Shown here: in pieces, positions 23,064-34,200 of the stretch
How positions within the stretch are numbered: position 1 is the first letter of the stretch
Layout: each line of letters opens with the position of its first letter
From: Dactylis glomerata
Taxonomy: Eukaryota; Streptophyta; Magnoliopsida; Poales; Poaceae
Assembly (NCBI GenBank): GCA_007115705.1
Contig: QXEO01000236.1
Coordinates: 434,001 to 498,000 of the forward strand
DNA: 64,000 nt
Direction of reading: 5' to 3'
Program-made: the position numbers and the translations under genes
Notes under the pieces: generated by a model
Database searches by the model: none
Told to the model about the DNA's origin: nothing
What the model saw: only the letters and a program-made list of their open reading frames with translations

Positions 23064-23768
23064 ATGTCGGAGAGGAAGACGGGAACCGTGAAGTGGTTCA
23101 ACGTCACCAAGGGGTTCGGCTTCATCACCCAGGACGACGGAGGCGAGGACCTCTTCGTCCACCAGTCCGTCATCAAGGCCGACGGCTACCGCAGCCTCAA
23201 CGACAACGACAAGGTCGAGTACGAGGTCGTCTCCGGCGACGACGGACGCACCAAGGCCTCCGAGGTCACCGCGCCAGGAGGTGGCAACCTCGCCGGCGGA
23301 TCCCGCCCCAGCGACGGAGGTGACCGCGGTGGGGGCTACGGTGGTGGCGGCTACGGCGGTGGCGACCGCTACGGAGGAGGAGGAGGAGGCGACCGCTACG
23401 GAGGTGGTGGTGGTGGCTACAGAGGTGGTGGTGGCGGCTACGGAGGTGGCGGCGGTGGCTATGGCGGCGGTGGCGGCGGCCGTGAGTGCTACAAGTGCGG
23501 CCAGGAGGGCCACATCTCCAGGGACTGCCCTCAGGGCGGCGGCGGCGGAGGGGGCTACGGAGGCGGTGGTGGTGGTGGCGGCGGCGGCCGTGGGTGCTAC
23601 AAGTGCGGCGAGGAGGGCCACATCTCCAGGGACTGTCCTCAGGGCGGCGGCGGCGGCTACGGAGGCGGCGGCGGCGGCTACGGAGGCGGTGGCGGCGGCC
23701 GTGGATGCTACAAGTGCGGCGAGGAAGGCCACATCTCCCGCGAATGCCCCCAGAACAAGAGCTACTAG
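23064..23768 (+). CDS. WCSP1: Cold shock domain / glycine-rich zinc-knuckle protein
   Basis: A 234-residue, intronless RNA/DNA-binding protein, extremely similar in plan to wheat WCSP1, a nucleic-acid chaperone induced by cold and related to bacterial CspA. An N-terminal cold shock domain (residues about 5-72) carries RNP1 KGFGFI (16-21) and RNP2 LFVHQS (30-35). A glycine-rich linker follows, with YGGGG repeats and three CCHC zinc knuckles, CX2CX4HX4C, at 142-155, 178-191 and 215-228. It ends ECPQNKSY. The start is fixed by the MSERKTGTVKWF motif and a TATA box 113 bp upstream. The gene is GC-rich, which creates long but meaningless frames on the other strand and in other frames. Family function is melting RNA secondary structure in nucleus and cytoplasm under cold. 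The exact homoeolog cannot be assigned here. Confidence 0.95.
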   Translation: MSERKTGTVKWFNVTKGFGFITQDDGGEDLFVHQSVIKADGYRSLNDNDKVEYEVVSGDDGRTKASEVTAPGGGNLAGGSRPSDGGDRGGGYGGGGYGGGDRYGGGGGGDRYGGGGGGYRGGGGGYGGGGGGYGGGGGGRECYKCGQEGHISRDCPQGGGGGGGYGGGGGGGGGGRGCYKCGEEGHISRDCPQGGGGGYGGGGGGYGGGGGGRGCYKCGEEGHISRECPQNKSY

Positions 23769-24544
23769 GCGCTGCCGCCGCTCAGATCTGGCTGCCGTGG
23801 TACCTTTACCTCCTTTACTCTGCAGCAAGTCATACCTAATCTATTACTAGTAGTAGTTGCCGTAGTGGCGTTTCCTGTGTTGCTCGTTTGAAGAAGAGGG
23901 ACGATCCGTGTGATGGGATCTTGCTGTTGGATGGTGGTTCCAGAAGAACTCTGCTGGTGTTGGTGTTCGTCGTTTCAAGTTGTTTTGGTGTGTCTCGTGT
24001 GATGAGGGCACAGCCTGATGAATGATTGATTATCTATCTATATATATATATTGGATGGACTGGTAATGGATGAAAATTAGCTGCATGTGGATGCTTTCTC
24101 GAATTTGTTTGATCTTCTATTGCATGTTCAATGGGTACTATCTTTTGCTATGTTTCGTTTTACTGGATAAGCAACGATTGAACGAAAACTGCAAAACCAA
24201 CTATTCTTCAGTTATTTTGTTGCATCTCTGTGATGAAAGCACAGCCTGATCAAACTGTATATTGGATGGACTAGCAGTCATATTTCCATTACATATACAT
24301 CTGGTCATCTGGATCAATGGAAACTATTTGGGTAACTGGAGCAGTAAAACTGCAGAAGTAGAGTCAGGAATGAACTAATGACAAGAAGTTTTATAACCCC
24401 ATTTCTTGCAGCGGAGAAAAATGTAATGATTTTTTTTCATGCTGCACCCGCCTTGAAACTGACGGTGCATGCCTGGCAAATATTCACCACAAGATTGTAA
24501 AATAGCATTTGCAATCCGGTTGTGAACTGTTAATCATTGGCAAA
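23769..24544 (+). other. 3' UTR and downstream region of the cold-shock gene with a degenerate duplication
   Basis: The 3' UTR probably ends between 24030 and 24130, with T-rich and AATGAATG-type signals and no perfect AATAAA. A block at 23979-24069 (gatgagggcacagcctgatg ... ttggatggact) is repeated imperfectly at 24211-24279 (gatgaaagcacagcctgatc ... ttggatggact), about 230 bp downstream. The rest has no recognisable content. Confidence 0.55.
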
Positions 24545-24678
24545 TACTCCCTCCGTTGTACACATGTATTTAAACATCTTTTTTTGTGTGTGTAGGTTGA
24601 AAGCAAAATGAGTGAACCTACACACTAAATATCATCTTAATATATGTCTATTAAAAAAAGCTAAAACAAGAGGAAGTA
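24545..24678. mobile_element. Stowaway-type MITE, degenerate
   Basis: A 134-bp element starts TACTCCCTCCGT and ends in the imperfect complement acaagaggaagta, within TA target dinucleotides. It contains the gagtgaacctacac motif common in Triticeae Stowaway families. The right inverted repeat has several substitutions, so it is old. Confidence 0.75.
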
Positions 24679-25089
24679 TGTAAAAGAAATTAATGGACAA
24701 TTTTCCTGTTAACCATTTTACTATGCTTTCTCGAGACGAGACAAATCTTACGGAGTAGAACTGAAATCCTTTGCTATTGTACGCCATGGTTATCGTCCTT
24801 CCAGATATCCAGACACACTTCACGCGCACACAATCACTGGCATGATTTGCATGTTAGCTTGTGGACGATTGTCGAAGAAGGAAGCTATCCAGCCAATGGC
24901 CTCTCAAAGGCGAGAAGAAGGCTCAGGAGCAGAAACGGCATCAGCAATGTGAGTGAACATCCAGGTTGAGCTGTGACTGCACACGATGCTTGGAGAAGGA
25001 AGAGGTCTGAACTTGCATATCACCTCTAGCAGGTGTCTCCGTGGTGCCGGAGAAGAAATGAAAGCTGCATCGGGAGGGTCATGATTTCA
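24679..25089. other. Unassigned sequence
   Basis: I see no gene, repeat structure or motif in this stretch. The last 100 bp may be more eroded 5' sequence of the LINE relic that follows. Confidence 0.4.
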
Positions 25090-25930
25090 GATGGCTCAGC
25101 TCGTTGGCTGACCATGTGGTTCGGTCGACTCAAACGGCCTTCATTATGGGAAGAAACATCCTAGATGGGTGGTGATTCTTCAGAGACGGTCCATTAGCTT
25201 AATTGCAAGAAATTGAATGGGTGATATTCAAAATTGACTTTAAAAAGACATATAATCCATAGCTTTGTTTATAGAGGCATTGTTGCCACAAAAGTCAAAT
25301 GATGAGTCGTGGGTCAGTACTTCCAAACGGGAAAAAATCAAACCAAGGCAACCAACTATCACCAATACTATTTAATATAGTGACAGATTTGTTAGCCGTA
25401 AGGATTGAGCGCGCAATAGAAGAGGGATAAATTGAAGGAAGCGCAGAGATAAGTTGAGGGGACAATCCCACACCTAGTGGGTGATCGATTATCTATCCTT
25501 TAATATGACGATCACACTTTCTTGATGAATCATGGCCGCAAAATGCTAAATATCTAAAATTAGTTTTATTGATGTTCGAGTAGCTGTTGGGGGCTAAAAA
25601 TCAATTTCCAATTTTCCATAACAGTAAATCGTTTTGTTTCGTGGAGGCATTGAGATGTGGCCCAGCAATATGCTGATTTTTTCGGTTGTGAGCAACGCTA
25701 ATTTTAAGTTAAATATTTGGATATTCTAATTTATTATCAAAGGTGGACATAAAATGAATGGCAACACGCGGAGGAGCACCTTGAGAAAAGAGTTTGTAGT
25801 TGGAAAGAAAAGTTGTTTTCGGTCGGTGGAAGATAGTGCCCATTTTTCAGTACTGCCAAATGAATTTTGTATATATTGGATTACTTCCGATCGCGAGTCT
25901 TTTTGCAGGGCGACCGTGGAAAAAAATACT
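25090..25930 (+). pseudogene. LINE reverse transcriptase relic
   Basis: Translating across frames gives the ordered hallmarks of a plant LINE polymerase. These are QTAFIMGRNILDG, then MGVIFKIDFKK-like, NQGNQLSPILFNIVTDLLAV (motif of the fingers/palm), RIERAIEEG, a KLVLLMFE block and a degenerate FCFVEALRCG. Last comes an EKR.CSWKEKLFSVGGR-like segment (25780-25850). Multiple stops and frameshifts interrupt it, and the YADD box region near 25500-25520 is destroyed. It is a dead fragment without visible ends or poly(A) tail. Confidence 0.75.
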
Positions 25931-25999
25931 GACGGACTAGATAAACAAAGATAAAATTTCTAAATCAGCTCACATGCAGCACCTAACCAACACCCTTTT

Positions 26000-27653
26000 G
26001 AGCATTTCTAAGAGATTCTTTATATGGCCCAAAACCTTAAAATAACCGTTGGTTAAAGGTTTAGGCAAAAAAAATCAAGTAGAACAGACTCCTTATTTGT
26101 TCTGAAACCTTATAATTTTTGGTATATACATAGTTCCGACAGCCGAACCGGCGGGCGACCCTTTTCCCACTCGAACCCTTGGCGCGTTGAACTTTCACCC
26201 TCGCTCTTCCCTTTTCTCCGCCATCGTCGCCGCCTCCCGCGGCCTCATATCGCCGCAGGCTCCGTTCCCCTTTGAGTTCACGCCATCTGCCACTCGCCTA
26301 GTCTTTTTTGTGCCGGATCAGAAGTCGCCCGCCGCGTCAACTGTGACCAATGATGTTTGGACACCGCCTTCACCTGTCTGCGCTGCCACGAATCAATCGC
26401 GCCACCAGCTCGTTCCACTCCAGCCATCGGTTTTCGAGAACCAGCAGGGGCTCAAGATGTCAAGCTCGAACACATCTTATTCGCCGTCATCGCTTCTAGG
26501 TGTAATTTACACCGCGTCCCCTACCATGGATTTCTACGGTTTCAGATTTAGGAGCGGGTGTTTCCTCCGATTTACTTTGATTTCCTCTTCAATTTTGATT
26601 GATTTACTTTGACTTCCTTCTCAATTTCCATTGTACTAGGATCTCACCGACTTGGATTGTTGCCCCAATACCATTGAAGATCGACATTTGGCGGTTTAGT
26701 GGTCGGCTGTGAGGAAGTTTGTCGCGGGCACTGTCCAGAGCCGGTCAAATGTTCACCTATGAGGGGACAAACATGTGTTCAATGCTCAATCTGAGTCTCA
26801 ATCACTATCTGTTGATTGATGCTTCTAGTAGATAGATGTTGAGTGCTAATTTAGGTTAGTGAATTCTTGCAGAAGGGAGCAACTATGGGTTCGTTTCCTG
26901 GATATATGGATAGCGGCCGGCAACACTTGACAATGCACTTTCGAAGCTATAGGGAATATACCATTCTAGCAATTGTGCTCGAGTTGATGATAAGATAGAG
27001 CATCCTAGGTTTGTTGAAGAGTTATTTACGGAGAAGAAGAAGCTTGAGAAGAACTATTTTGGTCTCTTTGGTGATGTGAACAAATTCGCCGATGAAACCA
27101 AGAAAAAAGTGGTGTAAGAAAACTTCTACTTAACTAAGGCGGATGCTTGGGAAGAGGATGAGATAGAAGCGGTGAAGAATGAGCTCAAGGAAAAGGAGAA
27201 GGCATGGATGACCGAAAGAGAGGCTGTGAAGGAGGCCTAGAGGAGCTTGAGTACATGCTTAAGATTTGCTCAAAGATGGTGCCGTACATAAGGATTAGTT
27301 TAAAAGGATGAAGAAAATTATCGAAGAGTGATTTGTTGGCATGCTATTTTATTAGTAGTGAACTATTTGTTGGTATCTATTGCCCGTTCGTTGATGTAAA
27401 AAAACTATTGACTATTGCATCTACTACTGGTTTATTTGCTTTCACATATATGTTGAAGAGAAACACGGATTTATGGTTTCAAGGATGGTTTTCGCTGAAC
27501 AAATTCCGCAGACTGAAACCATAAAAGCGTATATGTCATTTTAAGGTTTTCATTTGCGAGATCTCTACGGCCGAAGAACAGAAAACACGGTTTGCCGCGC
27601 CCCTTATAAAGGTTTTAAGGGCCGACGATATAAGAAATCTGTTAGAGATGCTC
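26000..27653. mobile_element. 1.65 kb terminal-inverted-repeat DNA transposon carrying gene-like sequence
   Basis: The left end, GAGCATTTCTAAGAGATTCT (26000-26019) and onward to about 26040, is an imperfect inverted repeat of the right end (27607-27653, complement GAGCATCTCTAACAGATTTC). Both continue into an AAAACCTTA block. The flanks are TTT (25997-25999) and TTA (27654-27656), compatible with a 3-bp TTA/TWA duplication of PIF/Harbinger elements, though one base differs. No transposase is visible. The interior is the GC-rich coding-like sequence described separately. Superfamily assignment is tentative. Confidence 0.6.
26187..27240 (+). pseudogene. Gene-like cargo of the 1.65 kb TIR element
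   Basis: 26187-26612 is an open frame of 141 codons, Ser/Pro-rich, without a domain I recognise. Downstream, 26875-27240 reads NYGFVSWIYG, then NALSKL.GIYHSSNCARVDD, then FVEELFTEKKKLEKNYFGLF and an acidic/lysine coiled-coil-like tail, with stops between. The layout resembles GRF-type zinc-finger proteins with a C-terminal coiled coil that are frequent in grass transposons, but the cysteines that would prove this are not visible. It is probably dead, and identity is uncertain. Confidence 0.4.
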
Positions 27654-28144
27654 TTAGACAATGCGGCTACCCATCACCCGCATCCCACCTAGCCGCCGCA
27701 CGATGCATATTAACTCAACCGATTGCCCGCTACGACAACTAGGAACGAGAGTTAGCGTCTCCGTTTGTGTGCCAATGGTCTCGAGCTATCAGAAACGATG
27801 CAAATTAGTTATTTGAGGCAAATATTGGCACAACATACAAAATGGCGCAAAAAAATTGCAAAATTACTAGTGTCATAAAATCACAAACATAGGTTCTCTT
27901 AAAAATAAAATAAAAAACATAAGTAAAAAGTGGAATTCACTTTTACAATTATACAAAGGAACACATTCGACAGTAAGTTTTTTAAGAAATGGAATACTAC
28001 TCCAAAATTATTAATTACGATATTGTTTTCGACTGATGGCACCAAAACGTACCCGCTGAGTGAATTTAGGTTTGCCTGTACTTTTAAGTTTGGAACGCGA
28101 GGCCGCAGACTTTAGGCGAGCGCGGCGGCCGATGCCAGGCACAA
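27654..28144. other. Upstream region of the PPR gene
   Basis: AT-rich with several A-runs around 27890-27925 and no supported feature. Any promoter of the PPR gene must lie here or within the TIR element. I do not see a clear TATA box near the ATG, which is usual for PPR genes. Confidence 0.4.
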
Positions 28145-30160
28145 ATGCACGACCACCTCGCCGCCCTTCTCCGCGGCGGCGGCGGCGGCCGCCATCCGCG
28201 GGCAGTCCACGGCGCCGCCGTCAAGCTCGGCTGCGTCGCCTCCACTTACCTCTGCAACAACCTCCTTCTCTCCTATTTACGCGGCAGCCTCCATGCGGAA
28301 GCTCGCGGCCTGTTCGACGAAATGCCCCACCGCAACATCGTCTCCTGGTCAGTCCTCATCTCCGCCGCCTCCCGCCTCGGCGCTCTCTCCGAGGCATTTT
28401 TTCTGTTCTCCGACTTGCTTCGTAGTGGGGAGTGCGGAAGCTGCGACCGCCCTAACTCGTTCGCACTGGGCGCTCTGGTCGCCGGGTGCGCCCGTGCCAA
28501 AGACACCGTCGCGGGCTCGCAAGTGCATGCTTCCGCTATCAAGTTTGGTGTGGCTGACGACGAGAGTGTTGCGGGGGCACTGGTCGACATGTACGCCAAG
28601 TGCGGGCGCGTGGACTGGTCGTGGCGGGCGTTTGCGCTCTCGCCGCAGAGGAGCGTCGCGAGCTGGACGAGCATAATCAGCTGCCTTGTCAACCATGGAT
28701 GTTCAGAGCACCGTGATGTAGCAATTTCCCTGTTAAAGAAGATGCTGCTCTTGAAGGTTTGGCCAACAAATGCAACGTTTTCTTGTGTCCTGAAGGTATT
28801 TGATGAGCCTGAGTTGCTCCCTGGGGGGAAGCAAATTCATGGCTGCTTATTGAAGATGGGAACCGAAATTGATCCTGCTTTAGGAACCGCCCTCATAGCA
28901 ATGTACGGCAGATGTGGTGGAGTGGATGAGATGGCCCGGCTGTCTTGCCGTTTAAGGCATGATGCATTCTCCAGGACATCACTTCTTGCTGCTTATGCGC
29001 GGAATGGATACAACATGGAGGCAGTTTGGAACTTTCGTGAGATGGTCATGGAAAATATGGCAATTGACCAGTCAGCTGTAACTAGCCTACTGCAGGTTTG
29101 TTCATCATTAGGGCAGCTTAGAGTGGCCAAGGAGGTCCATTGCTATGCCTTAAAGAATTTCTGTAAGCTGGATACGTTACTGCTCAATGCTACTATCACT
29201 GTTTATGGCAGATGTGGTGATGTCACGAGTGCAGAGATTATATTTGATCTTTTGGAAAACAAAGACATTATATCATGGACGGCATTGTTAACTTGTTACG
29301 CACAAAATGATCAGGCTCAGGAGGCACTCTTGTTCTTCAGGGAAATGCTTCAGAAAGGCTTGGGATCTCCTGTTTTCTGTATTACCAGTGTTCTTAGAGC
29401 CTGTTCCAGCACCACAAACTATGTTGTTGGACTGCAAATTCATTCGAGGATAGTGAAGATAGGAATTGATGACGTCAGTTCTGTTGAGAATGCCCTTATG
29501 ACCATGTACGCCAAGTGCGGAAGTGTTCATATTGCATTTAAAATCTTCAGTTCATTGAGGAGTAGAGGCATTATCTCGTGGAATGCACTAATCACAAGTT
29601 TTTCACAGCATGGAAATGAGATGGCGGCTATTCAGCTATTTGATCTGATGCAAGAAGAAGCAGTGTGCCCAGATGACTACACTTTTGTTGGTTTGTTATC
29701 ATCCTGCAGCCGAATGGGCCTAGTTGCAGAGGGTTGTGAGTATTTCAAACTGATGAGAACGAAGTACAGTGTGGAGCCAAAGATGGAGCATTATACCTGC
29801 ATGGTTGATCTGTTTGCCCGTGCTGGAAGATTTTCTGATGCACTCGAGTTTATTGATGCTATGCCTTGTCATCCAGACAAACTTGTGTGGGAAGCTTTGC
29901 TAGCTTCATGTAGGACTCATGGTAATGTGGAGTTAGGAAGGCTGGCAGCGAAGAAGATTCTTGAAATAAGACCAGATGATCCTTCACCATACATTATATT
30001 ATCCAGCATTCATGCTTCAGTTGACATGTGGGAAGAGAAGGCTCTGGATCGTACTGTGTTTGATTTCCATCGAGTAAGAAAAGATGTGGGAAGTAGTTGT
30101 GTTGATGGAGAAGAATTTTCGGATAATACATTTGATCTATTGCAAGTTGGAACAACGTAA
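28145..30160 (+). CDS. Pentatricopeptide repeat protein, PLS class with E-type tail
   Basis: A 671-residue intronless protein with tandem PLS-type PPR motifs through residues about 35-575. Diagnostic phrases are VSWSVLI (67), MYAKCG (149), TALIAMYGRCG (248), ISWTALL (376), ALMTMYAKCG (450), ISWNALITSFSQHG (477) and the MVDLFARAGR motif (553). An E-type domain follows (VWEALLASCRTHGNVELG, 581-598, then a LEIRPDDPSPYIILSSIHAS block), but there is no DYW deaminase. Such proteins bind organellar RNA one base per repeat, and E-type members usually act in C-to-U editing of mitochondrial or plastid transcripts with a partner deaminase. The start was chosen as the first ATG in the frame. The N-terminus is short for a targeting peptide, so a further upstream exon cannot be excluded. 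The last 40 residues deviate from the E+ consensus. Confidence 0.93.
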   Translation: MHDHLAALLRGGGGGRHPRAVHGAAVKLGCVASTYLCNNLLLSYLRGSLHAEARGLFDEMPHRNIVSWSVLISAASRLGALSEAFFLFSDLLRSGECGSCDRPNSFALGALVAGCARAKDTVAGSQVHASAIKFGVADDESVAGALVDMYAKCGRVDWSWRAFALSPQRSVASWTSIISCLVNHGCSEHRDVAISLLKKMLLLKVWPTNATFSCVLKVFDEPELLPGGKQIHGCLLKMGTEIDPALGTALIAMYGRCGGVDEMARLSCRLRHDAFSRTSLLAAYARNGYNMEAVWNFREMVMENMAIDQSAVTSLLQVCSSLGQLRVAKEVHCYALKNFCKLDTLLLNATITVYGRCGDVTSAEIIFDLLENKDIISWTALLTCYAQNDQAQEALLFFREMLQKGLGSPVFCITSVLRACSSTTNYVVGLQIHSRIVKIGIDDVSSVENALMTMYAKCGSVHIAFKIFSSLRSRGIISWNALITSFSQHGNEMAAIQLFDLMQEEAVCPDDYTFVGLLSSCSRMGLVAEGCEYFKLMRTKYSVEPKMEHYTCMVDLFARAGRFSDALEFIDAMPCHPDKLVWEALLASCRTHGNVELGRLAAKKILEIRPDDPSPYIILSSIHASVDMWEEKALDRTVFDFHRVRKDVGSSCVDGEEFSDNTFDLLQVGTT

Positions 30161-31270
30161 GATTGGAGCTATGTTGGTGCTTCGTCTTCTACACATCAGG
30201 TGGAGTTGCGCTTGATTGCAGTGAGACATAGTGGAACAGTATGAGACTGACTGCACGCCGCGTATGTTTCAGAATTGACCCGATGCCATATCTCCACTAG
30301 AAAAATGACTTGGTATGAAGGGCTAGATTATTATCGTTTTGAATGGCATAGGTCTTGTTTGCAATGTGTTTCTTGTCTTGGAGGTGAGATATTCTGTTAC
30401 CGTCACTCTTGTAAACTGCTAATAGAGTTCTTACCACTAAGTACAATACAGTAATACTTTCTTTTATATTGTTAGGTGAGTTTTGATGATATTGGAAATT
30501 TGTTGGTGTTATCCCATTATTGAAAGCAAGTGCAGTTGTCAGGCATCAATACCTTTTTGCATTCACCTGTAATGGGAGGTTAGTACTGTTCAGGTCTTCT
30601 TGCATATGCTCTCTGATTTCTAAATTAACTTGTAATATGCTCTTTTGTGAACAGATATACAGCAAATAATCAGTCCTTAAAACAAGCTTAACTGCAACAT
30701 CAGCAATCTGTTTGCAGGATCTTGTATGCTCTTATTCCAAACGCTGGAGCTTCCCTGTTGAATCTGTCAGTATTTGATGATGTTTGCGATTTTGTTGAGC
30801 TTGCATGTAAGTAAGTGAAAAGTCAACTGCAAAATCTTGTAGTCATATAATGATCCTTGATTGATCTCTTTTGAGGTTATTATGCATGAAAGTACCATTA
30901 ACTGGATGTAATTACATTTCCCAGATAGCCAAATTACAAGATGGGTGGAACAGGCAAAAGAGAACTGTAGAGCAACTATTTTTGAGTACTTGGATCTTCG
31001 CATGAAGTGATTTGACTTCATTTTACATGAGATCAGTACCAATTCCTTACATGGAAACTAACTAGAACTCATGTGCTCTATGTATGTAGTGTTATTATTT
31101 GCATATGACTTTCTCCAAAAGGAACAGTTGAATGCCCTTTATTCGTGACACCAAAAAATGGATCGAATTATAGTAGGGTAGTGCATGCTTTCTAACATTA
31201 GTTGGTGTTACATCTGAACTGTTTGGGAGTTTTGCAACCCTAGAATCTGCTGCAATGATGCCCCATGCTG
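30161..31270. other. Region between the convergent PPR and PHO1 genes
   Basis: Holds the 3' UTRs of two converging genes. The PPR 3' UTR may run several hundred bases and could contain an intron (tgtgaacag acceptor-like site near 30653). No other gene or repeat is recognised. Confidence 0.4.
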
Positions 31271-34200
31271 TTAGTCCTCTTCGACTTCATGAAAAGGAAG
31301 TGGAACAACCTTCACAGCTCTGAACTTCCCTGCATTGTTTAGGTGTTCGTTCTCCAGCCTGACATGGAAGTTTTTTTTATAGTTTTCTCTTAGTGTAAAG
31401 TTAGGTTTGTATAATTAAATCACAATGAAAAAAAAATCAAGAGTTAGGATTATTGGCAAAACTTTACCTGTAGAAGTTCCAGTGGCCTCGTCGAATCACC
31501 TCAAGGGCTGCCAAAAAGAACAGAGTTACTCTAGAATCTAGGCTTCCAATGTTAGGGTGGATGACAGTTTGAAGCCAAGCAAGCCTTAGAAGAAGGTTCA
31601 AACCCTGCAAAATGTCAGGCTCCCTGTAAGTACATTATGAAATCTGTTGCTCAATTTATATGCATACCATAATTGTTGTAGAGAACATACCATGGATATG
31701 AAATAAATGTACTTTTGCTTAAGTATCAGATCGTTACGAAGCCAACGGTTCTTGGAGTTGAACTGTAGGAGACCCCAGTCCTTGACAAAGTCCCAGTACA
31801 GTTGGTAGATAGTGGCGACACTCGACACAATGACGACTAGTGATAGCCATCCTGCACTGTTATCATTCTCATATGCCACTTTTGTTCCTGCAGCAAGCAT
31901 TGCTGACACATACTTCCCAAGGTTGACAATGTGGTTTATGTCCCCTTCGTCAAACCATCTCCTTGCACACTGTCAGGACAACCATAAAAATAAGAAAGGG
32001 CAGCACTACCTATAAGAAGTCTGAAGAACGGTCATTGTGATGTGGTAAGTCATGATCAGTCTTGTATACCTGCATGGCTCTCCAGTAGTATGGCAAGAAG
32101 GATACTGCATAAGCCAAATCTCGAAAATGTTTCACTCTTGTGCAGTATCCATAGTCTTGTGTCTTGTAGCTGCTGGTTATGTAATAACATGCCAGGTACT
32201 CCAGGCTCCTAAGTACTGGTACCTATTTGCCAGCAATCATAACTTAGTCATTTCCATGAAACCATCATTGGTGCTCTACACACTACACTGTAGTAACGAG
32301 TACTTGAGTAGTAAATAGTAACTCAATTTTTTATGTAATTATGTTGAAAATCAATTATATATGCTGAACGGTTCTGTTGAAAATGGATTCTACTGAGCAT
32401 TATGTTAAGCTTGCACAAAACTTTAGCTTATATTATGTGGTTACCTGACTACAAAGCTGATCAGCCATGAAGAAATCGACCATGACAACCTGCATATAAA
32501 CATGAATTTAGAAATTTGTTTTCCAGTATGGAGTTTGATAGGACTCCATCTACTCATCTGATAAAAACGATCTTCAGCTATAGGAAATACCTTGTAAAAG
32601 GGTGTTAGAATGATGTTCCTGATCGCTCTTAGGAAGTGATAACGACTCGATCGATAGAGGATTTTGAAAGGACAGACCAATATTAATAAGAACACCTGAA
32701 TAACAGAAGCATAAACTTCATATGGGTATAACAACAATGAACAATAAAGCTTACATTTGCACTGTTCAATATAGCATACCAAAAGTAGGCACCCTGGGAT
32801 CGCTTGGACTGCACTTGAAGAATACCCTTTGACAATTAGTGTCAGGTGTGCAAACATGACCCCGACAATAATTGTCATAGAGGTAGTGCAAATCAAGAAC
32901 ACGTCGCGATACTTAAGCTCTTTAGTAGGTGCAAATTCAAATATGAACGTGTAGTTTATGCGTGTCTTCCTCCACATGAAGATATTGCATCCATAGGCGA
33001 AGAGATGCAGAAAGAAGAGGCTGAACATGCTGCAGTTGGGACCGTTTAATGTCAGAACTGGAGTGTTGCGTTTTAGCATCTTTTGTTTCTTAGAAGTATA
33101 GTAGCAATGGAATTGACATGGGTGCTTACCTAAGGACAGGATAGGATGTTGACATGTAGACCTTGTTTGACTGCTGAGTGTACATCCCAGCTATGTGCGC
33201 CATAATACAATAACCGATAAATAATGCTACGAAGCCACCAGTGAATAGTCCTGAAAATTTGACAGTAGACATAAGGACTCTGAAATCATCTTGATGATGG
33301 AAGGAATGCAAAGCTTATAAACTGTATTACCTATGAAAAATGTGGTAGCATGTGATTCTGCTTTCTGATTTGGCTTCAGATACTTCATTGCTTTTCTTTT
33401 GTCACCACTTGCAAAATGTCTCACAAACAGCTCCTCGACATCATCCATTAGCCTGATTGCCTATTAAGATGAAGTTTTCAGTCAGAACTCGGAACCTTTG
33501 TATTTTTGGTAGAATGGCTTCAAACCATAAGATTATTGTATCATTGCAAAAAACCTTGTCAGAGCTATTAAAGTAGGAGCTCTCCGCTATTTTCAGGTAA
33601 ACTGTCTGCACTTCCTTTGCTGTAACCTGAAACATGAAAGGTATTTTGTTCTTTCAGCAATGCTTTATATGTGGTAACTTTCAGGCAATGCAATACAGAG
33701 AGAGGCATTGGCAGGAACCTTGTCAAATTTCTTTAAGATCTTCACAAAAGCCACCATGTTCAAGCTCCTGAAACAAGAGTGCTTTCCATGTCAGTACCCA
33801 CTCAGTGCGCAAAGCTGAACTGCATACAACATTATCAGCTACACCTACCGGTATGTCTTGAGGTACCCCAGGCCCTTGTACAGCTCAACCAGTGCTCCTC
33901 TGATCATCTTCTCTGCCTGGTGCACCTTTTTCTTGTTGATGCTTAACTTCTCACAGCCATCGCCACCGATCCCACCGATCTTCCTTGATTGGCTTAGCAT
34001 GTCATCGAAAAGAAGTTCACGGATGGCAATGACAGTCCTCGATGGTGTGGTGATGGGAATGTTGATCCTCACGCTCCTTCCCTGGCAGGTTACCACCTTC
34101 CCTGAGAGTGTTCTCATCTTGTTGGCAGCTTCTTCTCTTGGCTTATCAATCCTTCCAGAGTTACCTAAACCTTCAGAGATGGAAATATGCTCTGTGCTCT

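Noticed and set aside
22890..23828. Minus-strand 312-codon Ala/Val/Thr-rich frame over the cold-shock gene
   Set aside because: It is the mirror of glycine-rich GGN codons. The plus frame has complete cold-shock and zinc-knuckle domains. The overlapping plus frames 23281-23850 and 23486-23839 are rejected for the same reason.
24545..24678. Inverted repeat considered as a microRNA precursor
   Set aside because: The ends and TA flanks fit a Stowaway MITE, the inverted repeat is too degenerate for a stable long hairpin, and no miRNA-like arm was recognised.
28273..28692. Minus-strand frames over the start of the PPR gene
   Set aside because: GC-rich 5' end of the PPR frame. The plus frame has continuous PPR motifs throughout.
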